Part shown: piece after piece, positions 27,616 to 34,700 of the stretch | Layout: each line of letters opens with the position of its first letter | Position numbering within the stretch: position 1 is the stretch's first letter | Assembly (NCBI RefSeq): GCF_013034685.1 | Contig: NZ_WQGO01000003.1 | Span: forward strand, 62,001 to 126,000 | DNA: 64,000 nucleotides | Direction: 5' to 3' | From: Ruegeria lacuscaerulensis | Lineage (GTDB): Bacteria > Pseudomonadota > Alphaproteobacteria > Rhodobacterales > Rhodobacteraceae | The notes under the pieces: model-generated | The model's database searches: none | Seen by the model: the letters and a program-made list of their open reading frames with translations, nothing else | What the model was told of the DNA's origin: nothing | Translations under genes and position numbers: made by a program

Positions 27616-28305
27616 TCAGACGGACAGCCTGTGGTAGATATGGGTGAACGTGGCCACTCCGACAATCGGGATGACAAGATTCACCAGCGGCACGGTCAGA
27701 GGAATGGCCATCAAAGTGCCCGCCAGCCAGATCGTGACCATATGTTTGCCCCGTAGCTTGCGCGCGCCTTCGCGCCCGATCCGCCGCATCGCGACCAAAG
27801 TGAAATATTCCCGACCCAGTAGAAACCCGTTCATGCCCCAAAAGATGAACGGGGCCAGCGGCGTGAAGATTACATAGAGGATCAGTGCCAGCAAGTTGGC
27901 GACGATCAACACCCCCATAAAGCTGAGCGCATCGCGCAACCCGTCACTGATGGCAATTCCGGGCACCTTTGGCAGGGTGGGATAGTGTTTGTCCTCGACC
28001 GCCTGAGCGACCTCTTCCAGAAACAGAGAGATGATGGCCGAGGCGACCGGCATCATCAGGAAGACCGGCAGAATCACCACCGCAAAAATACCGGAATAAT
28101 TCAACACGTCGTTCAGCCACGGAACGGCTCCGACGAAGGGCAGTGTGATTTCGCCGCTGGACAGCCAGTTGATCAACCAGATCGCGCCTGCGCAGGCTGC
28201 GATCAGCAACACGATTGTCAGGCCCACGCCCCGGAACAGAACCGAACGGAATTTGGGATCTCCGATCTGTCCGATTGCCGCGAAAAATGCGTTGAGGATG
28301 ATCAT
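27616..28305 (-). CDS. EI24 domain-containing membrane protein (CysZ-like)
   Basis: A 229-residue integral membrane protein with about four to six helices. CysZ relatives import sulfate; the wider EI24 family includes eukaryotic etoposide-induced proteins with other roles. The family pattern is seen in the central region VAQAVEDKHYPTLPKVPGI and FWGMNGFLLGREYF. Overlaps the nitroreductase gene by four bases (ATGA), so the two are coupled. Substrate cannot be assigned; no sulfur genes are nearby. Confidence 0.8.
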   Translation of the reverse strand: MIILNAFFAAIGQIGDPKFRSVLFRGVGLTIVLLIAACAGAIWLINWLSSGEITLPFVGAVPWLNDVLNYSGIFAVVILPVFLMMPVASAIISLFLEEVAQAVEDKHYPTLPKVPGIAISDGLRDALSFMGVLIVANLLALILYVIFTPLAPFIFWGMNGFLLGREYFTLVAMRRIGREGARKLRGKHMVTIWLAGTLMAIPLTVPLVNLVIPIVGVATFTHIYHRLSV

Positions 28306-28880
28306 TCAGGAACCCATTCGGTCAGTGCGGCCACGTCCGGGCGGGGACGTTCTGGCGGGGCCGCGGACTCGGTGGCAATGTGGATCAGACCAGCGATCCG
28401 TTCATTGTCTTGCAGTCCAAAGGCGGTGCGGCAAAACTCGGCGTCATGTGACTGCCAACCCGACAGCCAGTTCGCACCCCAACCCGCCGCCAATGCCGCG
28501 TTCAGCAACGCCAGACACACGGCACCGGCGGAGTAGGTCTGTTCAATCGCGGGGACTTTTTCGGACGGTTTTTGAACCTCGACCACAGCTACGGCCAGAT
28601 GACCCATGTCGAACTGGTTGCATGCTTTGGCGATCTCTTCAGGCGATTTACCCAGCCGTTCACCGCATTCCTGCGTCAGCGCTGACAAACGGGGCATCGC
28701 GCCGCTTTCCAGAACGATGAATCGCCAGGGCTCGAGCTTGCCGTGATCGGGGCTGCGGGCGGCAGCGGTCAGTAGGGGGGCTAGTTCATCCCGCGTCGGC
28801 GCGGGAGCGACCAGGGTTTTTGCAGGGCGGGACCGGCGGGACAGCAGAAACTCAAGTGCGGCCGGGTTCTTCAAGGACAT
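28302..28880 (-). CDS. Nitroreductase family protein (YdjA-like)
   Basis: A 192-residue FMN-dependent oxidoreductase of the short, YdjA type. FMN-binding features: RRSRPAKTL near residue 15-22, AARSPDHGKLEPWRFIVLE, GAVCLALLNAALAAGWGANWLSG, and GLQDNERIAGLIHI. Natural substrate unknown; small nitroreductases reduce quinones or nitro compounds. First gene of a two-gene unit with the EI24 gene. Confidence 0.9.
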   Translation of the reverse strand: MSLKNPAALEFLLSRRSRPAKTLVAPAPTRDELAPLLTAAARSPDHGKLEPWRFIVLESGAMPRLSALTQECGERLGKSPEEIAKACNQFDMGHLAVAVVEVQKPSEKVPAIEQTYSAGAVCLALLNAALAAGWGANWLSGWQSHDAEFCRTAFGLQDNERIAGLIHIATESAAPPERPRPDVAALTEWVPE

Positions 28881-29016
28881 ATGTTAACTTCCTTTACATG
28901 GGCTTTCTGTATCTGGTTGAGCCTCTGGCGGGTTTCAAGTGCAAAGGGCTGGGCTTGGTGGATCAATTCCATCCCAGGGCCAGCCGTGCAACAGTGTTTT
29001 GGGATCGGAGGATGAG

Positions 29017-29292
29017 ATGGCCAAACTTAAACTATGCAATCTGCCGGATCTGAGCGATCTGACCCATGCGAGGGCCGAGATTGCGGTGAAGGTGACGCCA
29101 AAGGCAGCCTCGGACCGGATCACGCGGGATGGCGGTGTAATGCGCATCCATGTGACCACTGCGCCCGAAGACGGCAAGGCGAACGAGGCTGTGCGCCGCA
29201 TCCTCGCTGCGGCCATGGGGGTGGCCACGTCATCGCTGAGCCTGAAGCGCGGACATACGGCGCGGGACAAGGTCTTTGTCTACGATCCTTAA
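29017..29292 (+). CDS. DUF167 family protein (YggU)
   Basis: A 91-residue protein of the YggU/UPF0235 family, of unknown function but widely conserved. The signature is IAVKVTPKAASDRI near residue 22, and TTAPEDGKANEAVRRILAAAMGV, then GHTARDKVF. ATG at 29017 was preferred to 28939 because GGAGG lies five bases upstream and homology starts nearby. Its stop overlaps the next, convergent stop by three bases. Confidence 0.88.
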   Translation: MAKLKLCNLPDLSDLTHARAEIAVKVTPKAASDRITRDGGVMRIHVTTAPEDGKANEAVRRILAAAMGVATSSLSLKRGHTARDKVFVYDP

Positions 29293-29528
29293 TCCGGTGT
29301 TTCGTGGATTTGGTACACCCCCTCGGGCAAATCCAGCGCAGCAGCCAGATCGCGGACCTGTTCCGGCGACAGCGTGATTTTCTGGACCTGATCGGTTCGA
29401 GGATCAAACTGCTCTAGCGTCACGCATTCTGCGAAATTGTTGATCACCACATCCTCTTGCAAAGGCTTTTCGCCTTCGTCCACCAGCGTAATGACCGTCG
29501 AGTCGAATTCATGCTCAATCGAAAACAT
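29289..29528 (-). CDS. Conserved hypothetical protein
   Basis: A 79-residue acidic protein (MFSIEHEFDSTVITLVDEG, then PLQEDVVI, CVTLEQFDPRTDQVQKITLS and LAAALDLPEGVYQI). No domain is named, but it has the look of a conserved small roseobacter protein. An in-frame ATG at 29582 would add 18 residues (MNAIVRVAKRN...); the inner ATG at 29528 is preferred because the added part looks unrelated, although neither has a strong ribosome site. Confidence 0.65.
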   Translation of the reverse strand: MFSIEHEFDSTVITLVDEGEKPLQEDVVINNFAECVTLEQFDPRTDQVQKITLSPEQVRDLAAALDLPEGVYQIHETPD

Positions 29529-29650
29529 GATGGCAGAGTGCAGGGCGATGTTCCGCTTGGCAACCCGTACTATCGCATTCAACCGGTGGCAGTCCCAAGG
29601 GGTCTGCGCTATGGTCAGCCAAACGGCGTGACCGTTTTAAAGGATGATCC

Positions 29651-30358
29651 ATGCACCGTTTGATGTACCTGTTGTTTCCCGTGTTTCTGGCCGCCTGCGA
29701 CGCCGATGCGCTGCGGGTTCAACCTGCCGAGGACTGGATACAGGGCGAGGGGGATTTCAGGGTCGAAGCCGCCACTTTTCAGCAGATCAGCCAAAGGGTC
29801 GGCGAACAGGCCAGGGTCGAATGTTTGCGACGTGCCAGTGTCAAGAATTGCGACTTTACCACATTGGTCGATCTGGACCCGAAAGCCCCTGCCAACGCAT
29901 TTCAAACACTGGATAAAAACGACCAGCCGGTGATCATTTTTACCCGCGCGATGATCGAATCCGCTCAGAACGCGGATGAGTTGGCCTTTGTGATGGGGCA
30001 CGAAGCCTCCCATCACATCCTGCGTCATATTCCGCGCCAATCGGTGAATGCACGCGAAAGTGCCGAGATTTTCGGCGATCTGGCGCGATTGGCCGGTGCC
30101 GAAGGGGCCGCCGTGGAAGAGGCGCAGAAACTGGGCGCGCGGGTGGGGACGCAGGTCTATGTGCGTGACTTTGAACTTGAAGCTGATGAGCTTGGAACGA
30201 TCATAACCTTTCGCGCCGGGTATAACCCTTTGATCGGTGCGAAATATTTCGACCGCCTGCCAGATCCCGAAGACAGTTTCCTCAGCACCCATCCCCCCAA
30301 CGCCAAACGGGTCGAGGTGGTGAAGCAGACCGCCCGCGGGCTTGGGTTGACGCAATGA
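29651..30358 (+). CDS. M48-type metalloprotease, lipoprotein
   Basis: A 235-residue envelope protease. The N-terminus MHRLMYLLFPVFLAAC is a lipoprotein signal with the lipobox Cys at residue 16. Zinc ligands are His117 and His121 in MGHEASHHIL with Glu118 as the catalyst, and a Glu in FELEADELGT as the third ligand. FLSTHPPNAKRVEVV is the family C-terminal mark. Relatives (BepA, LoiP) check outer-membrane protein assembly. Overlaps the next gene by four bases. Confidence 0.93.
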   Translation: MHRLMYLLFPVFLAACDADALRVQPAEDWIQGEGDFRVEAATFQQISQRVGEQARVECLRRASVKNCDFTTLVDLDPKAPANAFQTLDKNDQPVIIFTRAMIESAQNADELAFVMGHEASHHILRHIPRQSVNARESAEIFGDLARLAGAEGAAVEEAQKLGARVGTQVYVRDFELEADELGTIITFRAGYNPLIGAKYFDRLPDPEDSFLSTHPPNAKRVEVVKQTARGLGLTQ

Positions 30359-30723
30359 CCGCAGTGAAAAAGCTGGGGGTGATCCTGACGGATCGGGGCT
30401 CGAAATACGCAGTATCCGGTGCGCCCGTGTCATCGCGGACCGAGGTCGACGCTGTGCTGCATGCGCTTAAGGCGGATAAATCATATGCCAAGGCCACACA
30501 TAATACATGGGCGGCGGTACTGCCCACTGGGGCGCTCAAGGCGGATGATGGGGAAAGTGGCGCGGGGATGGTGATCCTGCGGATGATGGAACGGGCCGAC
30601 GTGCAGAACCACGTCGTGATAGTCACCCGCTGGTATGGGGGCAAAAAGCTGGGCGGGGACCGCTTTCGGCGGGTGCAGGACGCAACGCGAACCTATCTGG
30701 ATCAGATCGACACCGGGGCTTGA
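30355..30723 (+). CDS. YigZ/IMPACT family protein (UPF0029 N-terminal domain only)
   Basis: A 122-residue protein holding only the IMPACT (UPF0029) domain: DDGESGAGMVILRMMERADVQN, (DDGESGAGM is the core) and IVTRWYGGKKLGGDRF. Classical YigZ is about 200 residues and has a second C-terminal domain, absent here. Molecular function in bacteria is unclear; the eukaryotic relative binds GCN1. It is coupled to the M48 protease gene through ATGA. Confidence 0.85.
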   Translation: MTAVKKLGVILTDRGSKYAVSGAPVSSRTEVDAVLHALKADKSYAKATHNTWAAVLPTGALKADDGESGAGMVILRMMERADVQNHVVIVTRWYGGKKLGGDRFRRVQDATRTYLDQIDTGA

Positions 30724-30791
30724 CCTGTATCAAGGGCCTGCGCCGCCGCATCCGCTAACCTGATCGAAACGCATCAGGGAAAGGGTGCCAT

Positions 30792-31055
30792 ATGTCCAAC
30801 AGAGAGACCCTGAAACATCACGCGGGCCTCGTCGATCAGATGGCAACGCGAGTAGGCATCGACCTGGAAGACGCAGCGCTTCGGGGTGATGTCTCGATCG
30901 ATGAGATATCCGAAGCGGTTCTGCGCTGCACAGGATGCGCCAATCCCGGACATTGCGAAGCGCTGCTGGCGCAAGTGGCGGTATCGCAGGACACGCCGGA
31001 ATATTGCCGCAACAAAGGCCTGTTCGCCCAGATCAAGCCACGTAAGGGGCGGTGA
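30792..31055 (+). CDS. DUF6455-type four-cysteine protein, copy 1
   Basis: An 87-residue soluble protein with cysteines at 46, 49, 55 and 72 (CTGCANPGHC, then EYC). The motif resembles DUF6455, a small roseobacter family of unknown function in which the cysteines may hold a metal. The N-terminal half is a helical segment (DEISEAVLRC) that aligns with the next two genes. It is first of three tandem paralogues, with TGATG linking it to copy 2. Confidence 0.8.
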   Translation: MSNRETLKHHAGLVDQMATRVGIDLEDAALRGDVSIDEISEAVLRCTGCANPGHCEALLAQVAVSQDTPEYCRNKGLFAQIKPRKGR

Positions 31056-31324
31056 TGCAAACGCTTGGGGCTGTCATGACGCACCTACGGCTTGTCCTGC
31101 GTATGGGGCAGGCAACAGGCGCGGACGTGGTTTCAGCGCATCGGCAGGGCCGCTTGAGCCAGGAGGACTGGGCCAGCATGGTACGGGCCTGTCAGGGATG
31201 CGCTTGGGCCAGATGCTGCCCCGATTGGTTGGATCAAAACAAGGGCGCGACCCAGGCACCTCGAACCTGCCCGAATCGGGCCAGATTTGCCACGCTTAGG
31301 TCCGGGAAAACTCGAGAGGGTTGA
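31055..31324 (+). CDS. DUF6455-type four-cysteine protein, copy 2
   Basis: An 89-residue paralogue with cysteines at 46, 49, 54, 55 and 72 (CQGCAWARCC, then TC), almost the same register as copy 1. The segment GRLSQEDWASMVRAC is also found in diverged form in copy 3. ATG at 31055 shares a base with the stop of copy 1 and has AAGGGG upstream; GTG at 31052 is an alternative. The N-terminus is hydrophobic-basic rather than a clear signal. Confidence 0.78.
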   Translation: MQTLGAVMTHLRLVLRMGQATGADVVSAHRQGRLSQEDWASMVRACQGCAWARCCPDWLDQNKGATQAPRTCPNRARFATLRSGKTREG

Positions 31325-31326
31325 GA

Positions 31327-31584
31327 ATGAAAGATATTCTTGGGGACGTCGAAAAACACTTCTGGCTGACGCGGTCCGTCGCGCGCTGCATGAATCTGTC
31401 CCTGACCGAGGCGATGACCGAAGGGCGTCTTAGCGCCGAACGCTACGCGGAAATGGTCACGAAATGTCGCGCTGCCGATTGCAGCCAGACATGTGCGATT
31501 TGGTTGGCCGAACAGCAGGCCAAGGCGGACAAAGCGCCTGAGTTTTGCGTGAACGCGCAGGCTTTGAACGCGCTGAAACCCTAA
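31327..31584 (+). CDS. DUF6455-type four-cysteine protein, copy 3
   Basis: An 85-residue paralogue with cysteines at 21, 47, 52, 56 and 74 (CRAADCSQTC, then EFC). The region EGRLSAERYAEMVTKC matches copy 2. ATG at 31327 comes two bases after the stop of copy 2 with GAGAGGG six bases upstream; an in-frame TTG at 31321 is less likely. Its stop overlaps that of the convergent CDGSH gene by a few bases. Confidence 0.8.
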   Translation: MKDILGDVEKHFWLTRSVARCMNLSLTEAMTEGRLSAERYAEMVTKCRAADCSQTCAIWLAEQQAKADKAPEFCVNAQALNALKP

Positions 31585-31823
31585 ATTCTGGAGTGCGAGC
31601 CGTCACATAGCGGCGGGTTGGCGCTGTGTTTGCATCCGCAAAAGAACACTTTCTTGTCTGCCTCTGCGGTGTATTTGACCGGTTCAATCCCCGTTCCCTT
31701 ATGTGAACCGTCACAAAAAGGCTGACGCGAGGATTTACCACAGGCGCACCAGAAATAGTTTTTCCCTTCGGTCACTTCGACGGGATAGGGGGCTTTCTGA
31801 GAAATGATCGGTGCGTCTGACAC
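31581..31823 (-). CDS. Double CDGSH iron-sulfur protein
   Basis: An 80-residue protein with two CDGSH zinc-finger-like motifs, each binding a [2Fe-2S] cluster through three Cys and one His: Cys26, Cys28, Cys37, His41 and Cys62, Cys64, Cys73, His77. Bacterial members of this type are thought to serve in redox or iron handling. Start is GTG at 31823 with GGAG eight bases upstream. It converges on the DUF6455 trio with a short overlap; whether the two cooperate is unknown. Confidence 0.95.
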   Translation of the reverse strand: MSDAPIISQKAPYPVEVTEGKNYFWCACGKSSRQPFCDGSHKGTGIEPVKYTAEADKKVFFCGCKHSANPPLCDGSHSRI

Positions 31824-32021
31824 GTGGCTTCTCCGGAGTTTGCTGATGTCTGCTGGTCAGACAGTTTAGCGTCCGATTTCCGTTCTGCCATGGCAGCATG
31901 GATTTGCCGTTTTCACATTCACGTGATCAGATTTGTTGCAAAAATGCCAGCGAAGTCGTATTTTGAGACTGGCCCCGAATTTCTGGGCAAAATCAGAAAA
32001 TTATTAGAAGGAATGACGGAC

Positions 32022-32210
32022 ATGAAACTTAGATTTGCCGCCGTTGGTGCGTTTGCTTTGGTCGTTGCAGCCTGTTCTCAGCAGGAAGAACCAGCTCCGG
32101 TTTATATTACACCCGAATATGACAAGTTTGGTACGCCGAGCTGTCCGGCCGGAACCGCATTGGCCACGACTGAGGCAGGCCAGACTGTCTGTAACCCGGT
32201 CGCGCAATAA
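32022..32210 (+). CDS. Small lipoprotein
   Basis: A 62-residue envelope protein. MKLRFAAVGAFALVVAAC is a lipoprotein signal with the lipobox Cys at 18, followed by a short mature part (SQQEEPAPVYITPEYDKFG) containing two more cysteines (SCPAG and VCNPV) that could form a disulfide. ATG at 32022 gives nine-base spacing from AAGGA, whereas ATG at 32013 would abut it. Function unknown. Two terminators follow. Confidence 0.8.
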   Translation: MKLRFAAVGAFALVVAACSQQEEPAPVYITPEYDKFGTPSCPAGTALATTEAGQTVCNPVAQ

Positions 32211-32218
32211 CAAACCTT

Positions 32219-32248
32219 CAGGCGGCTCGCGCGCGGGCCGCCTGCTTT
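32219..32248 (+). terminator. Hairpin terminator after the small lipoprotein gene
   Basis: AGGCGGC (32220-32226) and GCCGCCT (32237-32243) with a ten-base GC-rich loop, followed by GCTTTC. The T-run is poor, so a second hairpin downstream may do the main work. Confidence 0.65.
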
Positions 32249-32258
32249 CAGATAGATG

Positions 32259-32279
32259 CCGCCCACTGGGCGGTTTTTT
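32259..32279 (+). terminator. Intrinsic terminator upstream of dgkA
   Basis: CCGCCC-ACT-GGGCGG followed by TTTTTT. Compact and typical; lies 58 bases before the dgkA start. Confidence 0.88.
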
Positions 32280-32336
32280 CTTGCCTGTAATTGCCGGTTT
32301 GGGTTTTTGTCTGCGAGAGCGCTGTGCAGGGAACAC

Positions 32337-32693
32337 ATGAAAAACTTTCTAATCCGTCTAAAACATCGCACAGTCTGGAGCTGGCAAGGGCTGGCCGCGA
32401 CGTGGCGCGATGAGTACTCGTTTCGCGTATGGGGATGGGCCAACCTGATCTCGGTGGGGCTGGCAATTGGACTACCCCTCAGCGGCGGTATGCGCGCGTT
32501 GATTGTCATCATGGGAATTTTGGTTCTGGTCGCCGAACTATTCAACACGGCGATAGAACGGGCCGTGGATCACACATCTACAGACCACAACACTTTGGCC
32601 GGCCAAGCCAAAGACGCCGCCAGCGCAGCGGTAGCGCTGACGGCCATTGCCGCTGCGGTGGCATGGATGGCGGGTCTTGTGGCTATGCTCTGA
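32337..32693 (+). CDS. dgkA: Diacylglycerol kinase
   Basis: A 118-residue inner-membrane kinase with three helices that phosphorylates diacylglycerol to phosphatidic acid. N-terminal amphipathic region RTVWSWQGLAATWRDEYSFR, catalytic signature VLVAELFNTAIERAVD near residue 65, followed by AKDAASAAVALTAIAA. ATG at 32337 was chosen because the upstream frame (from 32256) begins inside the terminator and does not match the family. AGGGAAC lies just upstream. Confidence 0.95.
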   Translation: MKNFLIRLKHRTVWSWQGLAATWRDEYSFRVWGWANLISVGLAIGLPLSGGMRALIVIMGILVLVAELFNTAIERAVDHTSTDHNTLAGQAKDAASAAVALTAIAAAVAWMAGLVAML

Positions 32694-32702
32694 CGGTCGT
32701 CA

Positions 32703-33107
32703 TTACTTGATTCGATACCGCCCGTACCCGCGGTGAGATCTGTGATACCGGACTCCTCGATAAGATCTTTGATGCCGGAACGCGTGTTTCTTCGGCACAT
32801 AGTACCGATGGTAACGTTTCTTGCTGTGTTTGAACTTCGACCGGTGGTGCTTTTTGACCGGCTTGGCATGATGCACCTTGGCTTTCGCGACCGGCTTGTG
32901 GACCTTTTTCTTATACACTTTGGGCGCAACGAAGTGTTTGTGGACACGATGTTTGCCGCGATAGTGGATGCCAAAGGATTTCCCTCCGACCAGCGTGAAC
33001 TGAGCCGTGCTGCTTGAGCGCACTTCTGCAAAAGCAGGCGCTGCAAATAGTTGTACCGCCAGGAGCGCGACGGCGCATTTCGTTGCGAAAGGACGCAATT
33101 TAGACAT
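32703..33107 (-). CDS. Exported, extremely basic His/Lys/Tyr-rich protein
   Basis: A 134-residue protein with a Sec signal (MSKLRPFATKCAVALLAVQL, cleavage after AFA near residue 27). The mature part is dominated by Lys, His, Arg and Tyr: repeated short blocks such as KVHKPVAKAKVHHAKPVKKH, KKRYHRYYVPKKH and YRGVRYHRSHRGYGRY. No enzyme motif is present and no family is recognised. A role in binding anions, metal or the cell surface is only a guess. GGAGGGTTACC lies before the ATG. Confidence 0.8.
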   Translation of the reverse strand: MSKLRPFATKCAVALLAVQLFAAPAFAEVRSSSTAQFTLVGGKSFGIHYRGKHRVHKHFVAPKVYKKKVHKPVAKAKVHHAKPVKKHHRSKFKHSKKRYHRYYVPKKHAFRHQRSYRGVRYHRSHRGYGRYRIK

Positions 33108-33216
33108 GGTAACCCTCCTTTTTGGACGTGTTTGGGTTCTGTCTAAATCTGGGGCCTGATGCGGGGGATCGCCAATAAACTTGGCTCACGCTTGCCCTAT
33201 CGGTGGTTACATTGCC

Positions 33217-34605
33217 TCAGCGCAGCGTGCCCCACAGGTCATATTCCCCAGCCTCGTCCACCTCGACCGAGACGATGTCGCCGGGTTTGAGGTCTTCGAA
33301 CCCTTCGTCGACGAACAGGTTGCCGTCAATTTCGGGGGCGTCGGCCTTGGTGCGGCAGATGGCAGCCTCGTCATCGACCTCATCCACGATCACGTCTAGC
33401 CTTTGTCCGACCTTTGCGGCCAGCTTCGCCTCGGATATCGCCTGCGCTTTTTCCATGAACCGTTCCCAGCGGTCCTGTTTGACTTCGGACGGGACATGAT
33501 CGGGCAGGTCGTTCGAGCGCGCCCCGTCCACGTTTTCGTACTGAAAACAGCCAACGCGATCCAATTGAGCCTCGTCCATCCAATCCAGCAGGGTCTGGAA
33601 CTCGGACTCGGTCTCGCCGGGATAGCCGACAATAAAGGTCGAGCGCAGGGTGATATCGGGGCAGGTCGCGCGCCATGCGGCGATCTCGTCCAGCGTTTTG
33701 GCAGCCGCCGCCGGGCGAGCCATGCGTTTCAAAACGTCTGGGTGGGCGTGCTGGAACGGAATATCCAGATAGGGCAGCACGTTGCAGCCCGCATCGGCCA
33801 TCAGCGGAATCAACTCGCGCACATGCGGGTAGGGGTAGACGTAGTGCAGGCGCACCCACGCATCGAACTGACCCAACTCGCGCGCCAGATCGGTGATGTG
33901 GCTGCGGACCTCGCGATCTTTCCACGGGTTCACGTCATATTTGCGATCCAGCCCATAGGCAGAGGTGTCCTGAGAAATCACCAGCAGCTCACGCACGCCA
34001 TTGTCGACCAGCTTTTCGGCCTCACGCAGCACGGCGTGGGCGGGGCGGCTGGCCAGTTTGCCGCGCATGTCAGGGATGATGCAGAACTTGCACTTGTGGT
34101 TACAGCCCTCGGATATTTTCAGATAGCTGTAGTGGCGCGGGGTCAGTTGCACGCTGGCGGCCGGCAGCAGGTCTACAAACGGGTCGGGATCGGGTGGAAC
34201 GGCTTGATGTACGGCGTCCAGCACTTGTTCGTATTGATGCGGCCCGGTGACGGCCATGATGCGGGGGTGATGCTCGCGGATGTAATCCGGTTCGGCACCC
34301 AGACAGCCGGTGACAATGACCTTGCCGTTTTCCACTAGTGCCTCACCAATCGCGTCCAGCGACTCGGCCTTGGCGCTATCCAGAAACCCGCAGGTGTTCA
34401 CGATCACGGCATCTGCGCCTGAATAATCGGGCGAAATCCCGTATCCTTCGGCCCGCAGGCGCGTCAGAATACGCTCACTATCCACCAAAGCCTTGGGGCA
34501 GCCCAAAGACACCATACCAATGGTGGGCTGGTTCGGACGGGGCGTGTCGGTGATCCGGGCGGCAGGCGCCAGGTCGGGGCGGAGGTTCGGCGGGTTCGTG
34601 GTCAT
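33217..34605 (-). CDS. rimO: Ribosomal protein S12 methylthiotransferase
   Basis: A 462-residue radical-SAM enzyme that adds a methylthio group to an aspartate of ribosomal protein S12. The N-terminal [4Fe-4S] cysteines are 36 ([10 protein letters not shown]), 72 (NTCGFLDS) and 101 (GCLGA); the radical-SAM cluster is held by Cys168, 172 and 175 (GCNHKCKFC). A C-terminal TRAM domain ends the protein. ATG at 34605 is preferred to 34641 because homology starts after it. Single-gene unit divergent from the AsmA gene. Confidence 0.97.
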   Translation of the reverse strand: MTTNPPNLRPDLAPAARITDTPRPNQPTIGMVSLGCPKALVDSERILTRLRAEGYGISPDYSGADAVIVNTCGFLDSAKAESLDAIGEALVENGKVIVTGCLGAEPDYIREHHPRIMAVTGPHQYEQVLDAVHQAVPPDPDPFVDLLPAASVQLTPRHYSYLKISEGCNHKCKFCIIPDMRGKLASRPAHAVLREAEKLVDNGVRELLVISQDTSAYGLDRKYDVNPWKDREVRSHITDLARELGQFDAWVRLHYVYPYPHVRELIPLMADAGCNVLPYLDIPFQHAHPDVLKRMARPAAAAKTLDEIAAWRATCPDITLRSTFIVGYPGETESEFQTLLDWMDEAQLDRVGCFQYENVDGARSNDLPDHVPSEVKQDRWERFMEKAQAISEAKLAAKVGQRLDVIVDEVDDEAAICRTKADAPEIDGNLFVDEGFEDLKPGDIVSVEVDEAGEYDLWGTLR

Positions 34606-34700
34606 GGCGCGGCATATAGTGGGGAACGCTTCCCCTTGCAAATGGCCGCTGGGCTTTGAATGATAATTTCAACGCATAACAAAAAGCAAAGAGCGGTAAA

